This document shows, one piece after another, positions 16,665 to 25,440 of a stretch of DNA of 53,812 nucleotides. The DNA comes from an uncultured Verrucomicrobiota bacterium (GTDB lineage Bacteria > Verrucomicrobiota > Kiritimatiellia > CAIQIC01 > Lenti-01): positions 1 to 53,812 of the forward strand of contig CALMNW010000033.1 in assembly GCA_937872095.1 (NCBI GenBank). The letters run 5' to 3'. The notes below the pieces were generated by a model, which saw only the letters and a program-made list of their open reading frames with translations, ran no database searches and was not told the origin of the DNA. The position numbers were made by a program, and so were the translations under genes. Each line of letters starts with the position of its first letter. Position 1 is the stretch's first letter.

Positions 16665-18092
16665 ATGAAGAAATGGGTGGCGATGCTGGCTTTATCGTGG
16701 GTTCCCCTGTGTGCGCAATCCGCGAGTTATCCCGAGGCGATGTTCATCCTGGATGCGTCGGGCAGCATGACGGAGCCGGCGGGCGCCCAGGCCAAGATCG
16801 ACGCCGCGAAATCGGTGCTGGCCCAGGTGGTGCCGGCCGTCGCGCCCGAGGTGAAGATCGGGCTGGCGGCCTACGGCCACCGCCGCGCGGACGATTGCAC
16901 CGACATCGAAATCCTGGTCCCGCCCGGCAACGAGGACCGCGCGGCCCTGATGGCGCGCATTTCCGCGATCCAGCCGAAAGGCATGACGCCGATCTCGGAA
17001 GCGATCCTGCAGGTGGCGGAAGCGCTGGGCGGGCGCGACGCGGAGACCACGATCGTCCTCGTGAGCGACGGCAAGGAAACCTGCGGCGGGGATCCCTGCG
17101 ACGTGGTGAAGGAACTGAAAAAGATGGGCGTCCGGTTCGTGATGCACGTGGTGGGATTCAACGTGACGGACGAGGACAAAGCCCAGCTGGCGTGCATCGC
17201 GGCGGCGGGCGGGGGCAAATACTTCGCCGCGGACAACGCGGCGGCGCTGCTGGCGGCGCTGCAGGTGGTGAGCAAGGAAATCGCGCAAAAGGTGGAGCAG
17301 GCGAAAACGGTCGTCGTGGCGCAGGCGACGGGGCTGGGCAAGCTGCGGCTCGCCATGCCGGAGAGCGCGTTGCGGAGCTTGTCCGGATTCCGCATCGTCC
17401 GCAAGATCAGCGACAAGGTGGTGAAGGAAGGCGAACTGGCGGCGGCGGATTCGACGCATCCGCTGATGTCGGGCGATTACACGCTGACGCTGTTGTTCGC
17501 GAATCCGAACTACCAGCCGCCGACGGAAGTGCCGCTGGGCGATTTCTCCGTGGCCAAAGGCGAGACGACGGAAATCGCGCTGGGCGCGCTGGGCTTCAAC
17601 GTCGCCGAGGAGCTGAAGAAGGCCCCGGTGGAGGCGGTCGTGATTTCGGAAAGCGGCTCGGGACGCGAGACGTTGCGGCTGTTGCGGCACGACAACGATT
17701 ACTATCTCTACAAATCCAAGGCGCTCTTGCCGGGCACGTACGACGTGGCCTTGCTCTATTACCGCTGCGATAAGCCGACGACCGTCGCGACGGGCTTGAC
17801 GGTGGCGGCGGGCAAGGAAACGATCCTGACGCTGGATGCCGGCATCCAGGTGACGCGGCCCGAAGGCACCCGGGTGCGGGGCTGGGATTTGCGGCCGGCC
17901 GGCGGGGGCGCGCCGTCGCTGGTCGTCCGCCGCGGCAGCGACAACGAGGAGCCGCTGTGGCGTCCATTCATCCTGCCGCCGGGCACCTACGATCTGCACC
18001 TGCTCGTCAACGACATGGACGAGGATCTGCCGGTGGGCGAGGGCGTCGCGATCCAAGCGGGCCAGACCGTGCGGTTCGACACCGGCCTGTAA
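16665..18092 (+). CDS. exported von Willebrand factor A domain protein
   Basis: 475 residues from ATG 16665; GAGGAG (16652-16657) favours this over GTG 16662. A signal peptide covers about 1-20. The VWA domain follows immediately with the MIDAS motif DASGSM (about 31-36), the Thr in KGMTPISEA and VSDGKETCGG, so a divalent metal site is intact. After about residue 210 come three beta-rich segments with repeated PGTYDV/PGTYDL phrases, resembling Ig-like or lipoprotein-type modules. Probably periplasmic or surface ligand binding. The gene stands alone between the arsenic region and skp. Confidence 0.88.
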   Translation: MKKWVAMLALSWVPLCAQSASYPEAMFILDASGSMTEPAGAQAKIDAAKSVLAQVVPAVAPEVKIGLAAYGHRRADDCTDIEILVPPGNEDRAALMARISAIQPKGMTPISEAILQVAEALGGRDAETTIVLVSDGKETCGGDPCDVVKELKKMGVRFVMHVVGFNVTDEDKAQLACIAAAGGGKYFAADNAAALLAALQVVSKEIAQKVEQAKTVVVAQATGLGKLRLAMPESALRSLSGFRIVRKISDKVVKEGELAAADSTHPLMSGDYTLTLLFANPNYQPPTEVPLGDFSVAKGETTEIALGALGFNVAEELKKAPVEAVVISESGSGRETLRLLRHDNDYYLYKSKALLPGTYDVALLYYRCDKPTTVATGLTVAAGKETILTLDAGIQVTRPEGTRVRGWDLRPAGGGAPSLVVRRGSDNEEPLWRPFILPPGTYDLHLLVNDMDEDLPVGEGVAIQAGQTVRFDTGL

Positions 18093-18120
18093 GCCCTGCG
18101 TTTCCGCCGTAGCTTGCGGA

Positions 18121-18294
18121 TTTTCCATGGCGTGGAAAACCGGGCGGATGGCGTCGGTTTGGCGGTTTGGGCGGGCGAGCGCGCCCGCCGGCGGGCCGGG
18201 CCGGGGCCGGAATAGTCCGTTTTTCGGCTTTTCAAGAGGGAAGGGGTGGTGGACAATGCCGCGCAAATCGTTTTTCCATAGAAAGGAACGAAAA
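18121..18294. repeat. two TTTTCCA-type palindromes in the leader before skp
   Basis: TTTTCCA-TGGCG-TGGAAAA (18121-18139) is a good copy. TTTTTCCATAG (18271-18281) followed by a broken right half ending GAAAAA (to 18294) looks like a decayed copy that now holds the AAAGGA ribosome site of skp. Between them is GC-rich DNA with no gene seen. The same family is dense at 46706 and 47988. Confidence 0.6.
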
Positions 18295-18879
18295 ATGGGC
18301 ATGAAGAAAGTCGGGATGGTGGCGGCGGTACTGGCGCTCGTGGCGTCGATGGGCTGGGCGGCGGAACTGAAGATCGCGACGGTGGACCTCGACAAGGTGT
18401 TCACGGCGCATCCCAAGACGCAGGCGGCGGAGGCCGAACTGAAGAAGGCGGAGACCGCCATCCAGGACGAAATGGACAAAATCATGGCCGAAGGCCGCGC
18501 GCTGCAGGACGAAGTGGCCAAGCTGCGCGAGGCGGCCAAGAATCCGCTGCTGACGGAAGACGCGCGCATCCAAAAGCGCGACGAGGCCGAAGACAAGCTG
18601 ACGGAATTGCAGGAATTCGAGCTGCGCGCGCGCCGCACGCAGGAAACCAAGCTCAAGCAGATGCGCGAACAGGTGCTGAAATCCCGCCAGACCATCGTGG
18701 ACGAACTGATGGCGGCGGTGAACCACTTCGCGGAGGCGGGCGGCTACGATCTGGTGCTCGACCGTTCGGGCATGACGATGAATGCGGTGCCGCTGGTGGC
18801 GTATTCGAACCCGGCGCTGGACGTGACGGACAAGCTGATCGAGTATCTGAAGGCCACGGCCAAGGTCAAAGCCGAGTAG
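18295..18879 (+). CDS. skp: OmpH/Skp-family periplasmic chaperone
   Basis: 194 residues from ATG 18295, behind AAAGGA. A signal peptide ends near residue 22 (SMGWAAE). IATVDLDKVFTAHPKTQAAE is the usual OmpH N-terminal strand and helix, followed by a long Glu/Lys-rich coiled coil (about 45-140) and the return DLVLDRSGM. Skp trimers hold unfolded outer-membrane proteins in the periplasm. lpxD follows after 14 bp, the common skp-lpxD pairing, which supports an LPS-containing outer membrane. Confidence 0.92.
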   Translation: MGMKKVGMVAAVLALVASMGWAAELKIATVDLDKVFTAHPKTQAAEAELKKAETAIQDEMDKIMAEGRALQDEVAKLREAAKNPLLTEDARIQKRDEAEDKLTELQEFELRARRTQETKLKQMREQVLKSRQTIVDELMAAVNHFAEAGGYDLVLDRSGMTMNAVPLVAYSNPALDVTDKLIEYLKATAKVKAE

Positions 18880-18893
18880 GCGGAGGTCGGACG

Positions 18894-19943
18894 GTGGCGG
18901 AACTGACGACCGGCGAATTGGCGGCGAAACTGGGCGCCGCGCTGGAGGGGGATCCCCGCGCCGTCTTGAGCGGCGTGGCGGAATTGCGCGCGGCGGGACC
19001 GGGCCAGGTGTCGTTTGCCGCCCAGCCGCGCTATTTGGCCGAGGTGGCCGCCAGCGCCGCCGCGGCGGTGATCGTCCCGAAGACCGCGGCGATTTCCTCG
19101 CCGAAGCCCGCGCTGCTGCGCGTCGCGGACCCCGATGCGGCGTTCGGCGCGGCGTGCGCGCTGTTTGCGCCGCCGCCGCCCGCGCTGCCGCGGGGCGTGC
19201 ATCCGCAAGCGTGGGTTTCGCCGCAGGCGAAGCTGGGAGCGGACGTCGCCGTCGGCGCGTTCGCGGTGGTGGAGGCCGGGGCCGAAATCGGCGCCGGCAC
19301 GACGCTGTATCCGCAGACCTACGTGGGCCACGGGGTGAAACTGGGCCGGGATTGCCTGCTCTATCCGTTCGCCAGCGTGCGCGAGCGGTGCTGGCTGGGC
19401 GACCGCGTCATCCTGCACAACGGCGCGGTGATCGGCAGCGACGGATTCGGCTATTCGGTGGATGCGCAGGGCGTCCGCACCAAGATCCCGCAGGTCGGCA
19501 TCGCGGTGCTGGAAGACGACGTCGAGATCGGCGCGAACACGACGGTGGATCGCGCGCGCTTCGGCGAAACGCGGATCGGCAAGGGCACCAAGGTGGACAA
19601 CCTGGTGCAGATCGCCCACAACTGCATCGTCGGCGAGCATTCGGTGCTGTGCTCCCAAGTGGGCATGGCCGGCACCACCACTCTCGGCAAGCACGTGATT
19701 TGCGCCGGGCAGGTGGGGTTGGCCGGACATTTGACGGTCGGCGACGGCGCCGTGATCGGCGCGCAGGCCGGCGTGCCGAAGGATTTGCCGGGCGGCCAGA
19801 TGTATCTGGGCGCGCCGGCGGTTCCGCGGCTGGAATTCGGCAAGTCCCTCGCCCACGTGGCCGGCCTGCCGAAACTCAAGGAGCACGTCAAGAATTTGGA
19901 GGCCCGGCTGGCCGCGCTGGAGCGCGGCGGAACCGGGACGTAG
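18894..19943 (+). CDS. lpxD: UDP-3-O-acylglucosamine N-acyltransferase
   Basis: 349 residues, GTG start with GGAGG 7 bp upstream. An N-terminal uridine-binding domain (about 1-95) is followed by a left-handed beta helix of hexapeptide repeats (about 100-320). The catalytic His sits in QIAHNCIVGEH (about H242), and GSDGFGYS is conserved. It adds the second hydroxyacyl chain in lipid A synthesis. The C-terminal helix is short. Its presence argues for real lipid A in this organism. Confidence 0.96.
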   Translation: MAELTTGELAAKLGAALEGDPRAVLSGVAELRAAGPGQVSFAAQPRYLAEVAASAAAAVIVPKTAAISSPKPALLRVADPDAAFGAACALFAPPPPALPRGVHPQAWVSPQAKLGADVAVGAFAVVEAGAEIGAGTTLYPQTYVGHGVKLGRDCLLYPFASVRERCWLGDRVILHNGAVIGSDGFGYSVDAQGVRTKIPQVGIAVLEDDVEIGANTTVDRARFGETRIGKGTKVDNLVQIAHNCIVGEHSVLCSQVGMAGTTTLGKHVICAGQVGLAGHLTVGDGAVIGAQAGVPKDLPGGQMYLGAPAVPRLEFGKSLAHVAGLPKLKEHVKNLEARLAALERGGTGT

Positions 19944-20009
19944 GCAACCGAAGCCGGCCGGCGGAACGCGCGTCCGCCGGCGGGCATCCCAACGAGCTAG
20001 GTGGACAAG

Positions 20010-23000
20010 ATGACACTGACGAAAGCATCGGAAACGCAGATCGAAAAGCTGGCGAACCAGGCCCAGGAAGGATTCCTGGACAACCTGACCGGCGCCTTTT
20101 TCCGGCGCATCGACTGGTGGGCCTTCTGGATCGTGCTGCTCGGGGCGTTCGCCGTCTATTTCCACACCTTGGCGCCGACGCTTACGCTGGAGGATTCCGG
20201 CGAATTGGCGGTGGCCTCGGATTATCTCGGCGTGCCGCATCCGCCGGGCTATCCGATCTGGACGCTGATGACCTGGTTTTTCCAGTGGATGTTCCACTGG
20301 GTGACCTACAACGGGCATCCCAATCCGGCGTGGTCGGTGGGGCTGGCCTCGGCGGTGTCGGGGGCGTCCGCCTGCGCGCTGCTGGCGCTGCTGATCAGCC
20401 GTTCGGGCGCGGACCTGCTCCGGAGCATCCCGGCGCTGACGGACAAGATCGGCTTCCATACGGAAAACCTGCTGTGCCTGGTGGCGGGCATTTCGGGCGG
20501 ACTCTTGCTGGCGTTCAGCCCGGTGCTGTGGTCGCAGAGCGTCATCGTGGAGGTCTATGGCCTCAACGCGTTCTTCCAGATGGTGGTGCTGCTGCTGATC
20601 TACATGTGGATGTGCCGGCCGAAGAGCGACACGCTGCTGTTCGCGGCCGCCTTCCTCTTCGGGTTGGGACTGACCAACCACCAGACGCTGCTCTTCCTGG
20701 GATTGGCCTTGGCCGTGGCCGTGCTGATGAAGGATTCCAACCTGTTCCGCGATTTCGCGATCGCGGCGGCGCTGGTCGGCGTCGTGTTCGTTTTCGCGGC
20801 CAAAGGCCATGCGTTGTTCGCCACGGAGGCGCAAAAGGCCTTGCCCAATTTCGACGCCAACCTGTGGAAGTGGTCGCAGGGGCCGGGCACGACGCCGTTC
20901 TGGATCTACAATTTCCTGTTCCTGGCGATCCCGATCGCGCTGGCGTTCGTGTTGCCGCACGGCAAGACCGTCTGCGTGACGATCCTGCTGGCGGAACTGG
21001 GCGTGGCGTTCTACATGTACCTGCCGTTCGCCTCGGAGCAGAATCCGCCGATGAACTGGGGCTATCCGCGCACGTGGGAAGGCTTCATGCATGCGGTGAC
21101 GCGCGGACAGTACGAAGCCATCGTGCCGACGGATATCTTCAGCGAGAAGTTCATCCAGCAGCTGGGCGCCTATCTGTCCGACTTGCGCAGCCAGTTTTCG
21201 CTGCCGGTGGTCGTGCTCGGCTTCCTGCCGTTCTGTTCGTGGGGCTTGACGCTGCGCGGCAAGCGCCGCTCGGCGTTCCCGCTGGCGCTGGGACTGGTGC
21301 TGGCGTCGATGGTGCTGATCGTGCTGGAAACGACCGGATGGGCGGATACCGAGAAGATCTACCGCCTGCTGATCGGGCCGGTCCTGCTGTTGGCGGGCTG
21401 GGGTTTCTTCACGATGCTGGCGCTCTACCTGAAGAAACAGATCGCCGATCTGCGCGAATATCCGCTGGGAACGAAGATGGTCATCTGGGCCTTCCTGGCC
21501 GCGGTGCTGGCCGGCGCCCTGTTCGTGGACGTGATGAGCCTGAAAGCGCTGTTCAAGGGCGAGCTTTCGGCGGCGGGCAAGCTGCTTTTCGCCGGCGCGG
21601 TGTTCGGACCGCCGGTGGCCATCGCGCTGGCCTGGGCCCTGAGCGTTTCGCGCTTCCGGCTGGATTCCGATCTGGGCGTTTCCCAGCAGCGGTGGCTGAT
21701 CACGTCCTTGGTCGGGTTCTTCTCCGTCAGCGTGATTTTCCTGATCTTCCAGAATCCGCAGCTCGACATCCAGAACCTCTTCATCGGCCGCGTGCAATTC
21801 ATCCAAAGCCACGCGCTCTATTCCCTGTGGCTGGGCTACGGCATTCTGCTCTCCGTGGCGTGGCTGGAGCGGATGCTCGGCCGCAAGGCCCTGTATCCGG
21901 CGATGCTGGCCGGCCTGCTGCTGCCGGGCATTTTGCTGTGGCAGAACGCGTTCGACGAGGAGCAGCTGCGCATCGTCGGCGGCGCCGAGCAGAACGGCCA
22001 CAGCTACGGCTGGCAGTTCGGCAACTGGGGTCTGGAAGGCATCAAGGGCATCCAGGAGGATTTCCGGTGCTGGTTCCCCGACGAAGAGGACTTCGCGCGC
22101 GAGTGGGGCGCGCTGACCAATGCGCTGGGCATGTCCGAGCCGGACTATCCGCCGCCGATGACGGAAGGCGCGGTGTTCTACGGCGGCACCGATCCGGGAC
22201 GGTTCGTGCCGACCTACATGATCTATTCGGCCGACGTGCGCCCCGACGTCTACCTCATCACCCAGAACGCGCTGGCCGACAACACCTTCATGAACATCAC
22301 GCGCGACCTCTACGGCGACACCCTCTACATCCCGTCGCTCGAGGACAGCAACGAGGCCTTCCGCAAGTACGTGGACGACGTCAACTCCGGCCGCATCCAG
22401 GCGGGGGCGGACATCAAGATCGAAAACGGCAAGGTCAGCGTGCAGGGCGTCGGCGGCGTCATGACCATCAACGGCATTCTCGCCGAGCTCATCTTCAAGG
22501 AAAACAAGGCCAAGCACGATTTCTACGTCGAGGAAAGCTACGTCATCCAATGGATGTATCCCTATCTGACGCCGAACGGGATCATCATGAAGCTCAACGC
22601 CGAGCCGGTGCCGAACCTCGATCCGAAACTGGTGGAGAACGACCACAAGTTCTGGGGTTGGTACACGAAATGGCTGCTGGACCAGCCCGAGTTCCGCCGC
22701 GACATCTGCGCGCGCAAGTCCTTCTCCAAGCTCCGCAGCGCGCTCGCGGGCGTCTACGACTATCGCCGCATGTACGACGAAGCCGAGTACGCGTTCAAGC
22801 AGTCCATCGATCTCTATCCGCTCAGCCCCGAAGCCAGTTTCCGCCTCGCGCAGATGTACATGAACACGCAGCGGTTCGACGACGCCGAGAAGCTCATCCG
22901 CGGCTTCGCCGAGGCCGACCCCCAGAACGACAGCGCCAAGGGTTTCCTGAACCAGATCGAAGGCACGAAACGGATGGTCGACCGCCGGAAAGAGATCGAG

Positions 23001-23495
23001 AAGAAGCAGCGCGAAAGCGGCCTGCTGAGCCCCGACGAGGCGCTGGAGCTGACGTCGATCTACCGCGCCGCGGGCATGCAGGGCGCCTACCAGAATCTGG
23101 CCACCCGGCTGTTGTCCGATTCCAATTTGCCGCCGCAGCACGTGCTCGCGCTGGCCGGGTTCTTCGCGCAGGACCAGCGCGTGGACGGGTTGATCTTCGC
23201 GCTGGAGCAATATACCAAGCGCGAGCCCGGCAATCTGGACGTGTGGCTCGATCTGGCCGCCGCCTATGCCTTCGTGCGGCGCGACGCCGACGCCGTCAAC
23301 GCCGCGCGCCGGGCCATCGAGCTGGGCGGCGACCAGGCTCGCGAGGCTATTTTGCGCGATCAGCGCTTCCAGCCGCTGACGAGCAACCGCGAGTTCCGCG
23401 CGCTGTTCCCCCGCCAGTCCGGCGGGATGCGGCCTACCGTGCCGATTTCCTTGCAGGGCGGCGCCTTGCCGAACCTGCCCGGCATGGCGCGCTAG
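20010..23495 (+). CDS. DUF2723 membrane glycosyltransferase-like protein with TPR tail
   Basis: 1161 residues from ATG 20010, with AGGTGG 5 bp upstream; GTG 20001 is the alternative. The DUF2723 signature EDSGELAVASDYLGVPHPPGYP (broken over about 59-80) is followed by about twelve or more membrane helices to residue 640. The family resembles protein O-mannosyltransferases (GT-C fold); the Asp-Glu pair after the first helix would be the catalytic site. After a periplasmic region (about 650-900) comes a TPR-like tail (about 900-1130). It follows lpxD after a 9-bp GC hairpin (19957-19981) without a T-run and is 7 bp from the next gene, so it is probably one transcript. Confidence 0.88.
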   Translation: MTLTKASETQIEKLANQAQEGFLDNLTGAFFRRIDWWAFWIVLLGAFAVYFHTLAPTLTLEDSGELAVASDYLGVPHPPGYPIWTLMTWFFQWMFHWVTYNGHPNPAWSVGLASAVSGASACALLALLISRSGADLLRSIPALTDKIGFHTENLLCLVAGISGGLLLAFSPVLWSQSVIVEVYGLNAFFQMVVLLLIYMWMCRPKSDTLLFAAAFLFGLGLTNHQTLLFLGLALAVAVLMKDSNLFRDFAIAAALVGVVFVFAAKGHALFATEAQKALPNFDANLWKWSQGPGTTPFWIYNFLFLAIPIALAFVLPHGKTVCVTILLAELGVAFYMYLPFASEQNPPMNWGYPRTWEGFMHAVTRGQYEAIVPTDIFSEKFIQQLGAYLSDLRSQFSLPVVVLGFLPFCSWGLTLRGKRRSAFPLALGLVLASMVLIVLETTGWADTEKIYRLLIGPVLLLAGWGFFTMLALYLKKQIADLREYPLGTKMVIWAFLAAVLAGALFVDVMSLKALFKGELSAAGKLLFAGAVFGPPVAIALAWALSVSRFRLDSDLGVSQQRWLITSLVGFFSVSVIFLIFQNPQLDIQNLFIGRVQFIQSHALYSLWLGYGILLSVAWLERMLGRKALYPAMLAGLLLPGILLWQNAFDEEQLRIVGGAEQNGHSYGWQFGNWGLEGIKGIQEDFRCWFPDEEDFAREWGALTNALGMSEPDYPPPMTEGAVFYGGTDPGRFVPTYMIYSADVRPDVYLITQNALADNTFMNITRDLYGDTLYIPSLEDSNEAFRKYVDDVNSGRIQAGADIKIENGKVSVQGVGGVMTINGILAELIFKENKAKHDFYVEESYVIQWMYPYLTPNGIIMKLNAEPVPNLDPKLVENDHKFWGWYTKWLLDQPEFRRDICARKSFSKLRSALAGVYDYRRMYDEAEYAFKQSIDLYPLSPEASFRLAQMYMNTQRFDDAEKLIRGFAEADPQNDSAKGFLNQIEGTKRMVDRRKEIEKKQRESGLLSPDEALELTSIYRAAGMQGAYQNLATRLLSDSNLPPQHVLALAGFFAQDQRVDGLIFALEQYTKREPGNLDVWLDLAAAYAFVRRDADAVNAARRAIELGGDQAREAILRDQRFQPLTSNREFRALFPRQSGGMRPTVPISLQGGALPNLPGMAR

Positions 23496-23502
23496 GCCGT
23501 CC

Positions 23503-24483
23503 GTGGGCTTGTCTTCCGGTCTCGGCGGCTTCGCGGCGCTCACGCCCGATGCCGTCATGGATCTCGCCGAACGGGCCTCCGGCCGCCGCGCGTCCGGCAT
23601 CTGCCGCCCGCTGACCTCCTACATCAACCGCGTCTACGAAATCGGCCTCGAGGACGGCGGATTTCTCGTCGCCAAGTTCTATCGCCCCGGCCGCTGGACC
23701 CGCGCCGCCTTGCAGGACGAGCACGATTTCCTCCTCGAACTCGCCGCCGCCGAAGTGCCCGCCGTCGCTCCGCTCGCGGATGAAGCGGGCCGGACCCTGC
23801 ACGAAGAAACCGGGCTGTTTTTCGCGCTGTTCCCGCGCATGGGCGGGCGGCCCTGCGACGAACCGTCGCGCGCGGAATGGCTGCAGATCGGCCGCCTGAT
23901 CGGCCGCATCCATCAGGTCGGCGCGCACAAGGCCGCGGAAAACCGCCTCGCGTTCGATCCCCGGAAATCGTCCCGCGCGCATCTGGACTTCCTGCGCGAT
24001 TCCAAGGCGATTCCGCGCGAGGTCGAAGGCCGCTATCTCGAAGCCGCGCAGCGGTTGCTCGACCGCATCGCGCCGCTGTTCGCCGGCGTCGCAACGCAGC
24101 GCCTGCACGGCGACCTGCACCGCATGAATCTGCTGTGGCGGCCGGACGAGGGGTTCCTTGCCATCGATTTCGACGACATGGGCACCGGTCCCGCCATCCA
24201 GGATCTCTGGATGCTCCTGCCCGATCGCCTGCCCGCCGCCCGTCCCGAGTTCGAACTGCTGCTGGAGGGGTACGACACGTTCGCGGAATACGACGACGCG
24301 CAGACGCGCCTGATCGAGCCGCTGCGCGCCATGCGCTATCTGCACTACGCCGCCTGGTGCGCCCGCCAGAAAGCCGACGGCGGCCGCGGCTTGCTGAACG
24401 CGGAGTGGGGCACCGCCGACTTCTGGCGCCGCGAACTCGCCGATCTCCAGCGCCAAGCCCAGGACATCGACGACTTGGCCTGA
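23503..24483 (+). CDS. srkA: SrkA/YihE-like stress response kinase
   Basis: 326 residues, GTG start 7 bp after the previous stop. Aminoglycoside-phosphotransferase fold: SYINRVYEIGLEDGGFLVAKFYRP at the ATP site (written over about 40-65), catalytic loop HGDLHRMNLLW (about 202-212) and metal motif IDFDDMG (about 222). The spacing and the RGRVHRFRP-like context match SrkA (YihE, formerly RdoA), a Ser/Thr kinase that protects cells under stress. The substrate is unknown. It is the last gene of the run beginning with skp. Confidence 0.87.
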   Translation: MGLSSGLGGFAALTPDAVMDLAERASGRRASGICRPLTSYINRVYEIGLEDGGFLVAKFYRPGRWTRAALQDEHDFLLELAAAEVPAVAPLADEAGRTLHEETGLFFALFPRMGGRPCDEPSRAEWLQIGRLIGRIHQVGAHKAAENRLAFDPRKSSRAHLDFLRDSKAIPREVEGRYLEAAQRLLDRIAPLFAGVATQRLHGDLHRMNLLWRPDEGFLAIDFDDMGTGPAIQDLWMLLPDRLPAARPEFELLLEGYDTFAEYDDAQTRLIEPLRAMRYLHYAAWCARQKADGGRGLLNAEWGTADFWRRELADLQRQAQDIDDLA

Positions 24484-24496
24484 ACGGCGCGGGGCC

Positions 24497-24522
24497 GGCG
24501 CCTGCCGGCGCCTAGGTTTTTT
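24497..24522 (+). terminator. possible terminator after srkA
   Basis: GGCGCC-TGCC-GGCGCC (24497-24512), then TAGG, then TTTTTT (24517-24522). The 4-nt gap before the T-run weakens it. It overlaps the stop codon of the convergent methyltransferase gene. Confidence 0.4.
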
Positions 24523-25270
24523 GCGCCACGAACAGCCAATCCCATGGGAAGGGGGCTTTCATCCAGCGCGGCGGATCCGTGAATTCCGTCGACCACGGAT
24601 ATTCGATCTTCTCGATCTCCAGCGTGCGCAGGCCCCGGTTTTGCAGGAGCACCAGCAGTTCTTCCCGGAGGTAGTGCTTGGTTTCGACCTGGTCGATCCG
24701 CACGACGCCCTCGTGGGCCCGCGGATTGCCGGTGGGCCGGTAGGCGCGGAACCCGCCGCGCACGGCCCGGTTCGGTTCCATGCCGTCGCGGAGATTCCAT
24801 TCGATCAGGCGGAAATCGACGAACGCCGAGGATTCCAGAGAAGGCACCACCAGGACGAGATGGCCGCCGGGGCGCAAATGCCGGCACGTCGCGTCGAGCA
24901 GGCGGTTTCGATGGGCGAGCGAAGGGGCGATGGCGACGTTGACGCACAAGGCGAAGTCGGCCGGCGGCAGGCGCACGCCGGGCGCCGCCAGATCGACCGC
25001 GCGATAGGCCACGTTGGCCAGGCGCGGATGGGCCGCCTGGGCTTTGGCGATGCAGCGGGGCGACAGATCCACGGCGAAGACGCTCCGGAACCGGGCCGAC
25101 AGCAGGGGAAGAAAATGGCCGATGCCGCAGCCGACGTCGGTGGCCGCTTGGGTTTTCTTCCCGTACCGGCGCACCGTTCCCGAAATCAGCTCCGCGCGGT
25201 CGTGCTCCAGCACGCTGAAGATTTCGGCCTCGTAGCGAACGGCCATTCGATTCCAATACGCGCGGTTCAT
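24512..25270 (-). CDS. class I SAM-dependent methyltransferase
   Basis: 252 residues. N-terminal NRAYWNRMAVRYE is the common lead helix; motif I is TDVGCGIGHFLPLL (about 43-56), then VFAVDLSPRCIAKAQ, and DFALCVNVAIAPS in the motif IV position, where Cys replaces the more usual acidic pattern. HLRPGGHLVLVVPS follows. A clean promoter lies 44 bp upstream (25314-25343). The substrate is unknown. It is convergent with srkA and divergent from the RluA-NUDIX gene. Confidence 0.88.
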   Translation of the reverse strand: MNRAYWNRMAVRYEAEIFSVLEHDRAELISGTVRRYGKKTQAATDVGCGIGHFLPLLSARFRSVFAVDLSPRCIAKAQAAHPRLANVAYRAVDLAAPGVRLPPADFALCVNVAIAPSLAHRNRLLDATCRHLRPGGHLVLVVPSLESSAFVDFRLIEWNLRDGMEPNRAVRGGFRAYRPTGNPRAHEGVVRIDQVETKHYLREELLVLLQNRGLRTLEIEKIEYPWSTEFTDPPRWMKAPFPWDWLFVAQKT

Positions 25271-25313
25271 CGTGGGGTCGCGGAACGCATCCGCTCTCCG
25301 CTTCCGATGATCG

Positions 25314-25343
25314 ACCCTACGCCGATGGACGGGGCGGAGTCAA
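25314..25343 (-). promoter_or_regulatory. promoter of the 24512-25270 methyltransferase
   Basis: TTGACT (25343-25338), 18 nt, TAGGGT (25319-25314), read on the minus strand. The -10 hexamer is identical to that of the candidate small RNA at 28045. Confidence 0.6.
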
Positions 25344-25440
25344 GGCGCGGAGACGGGCCTCCGGAAAACGGAACGTCGCCATCTTCATCGCCTTGGGTTC
25401 CGAAATCTGCCACGATGATCGCAACCTCAGGGAAAGATCC

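Noticed and set aside
18744-23600. 1618-codon open frame on the minus strand
   Set aside because: It lies antisense to lpxD and the DUF2723 gene, which have clear motifs. The peptide is rich in Arg, His, Gln and Ala with no domain, as expected for GC-rich shadow frames.
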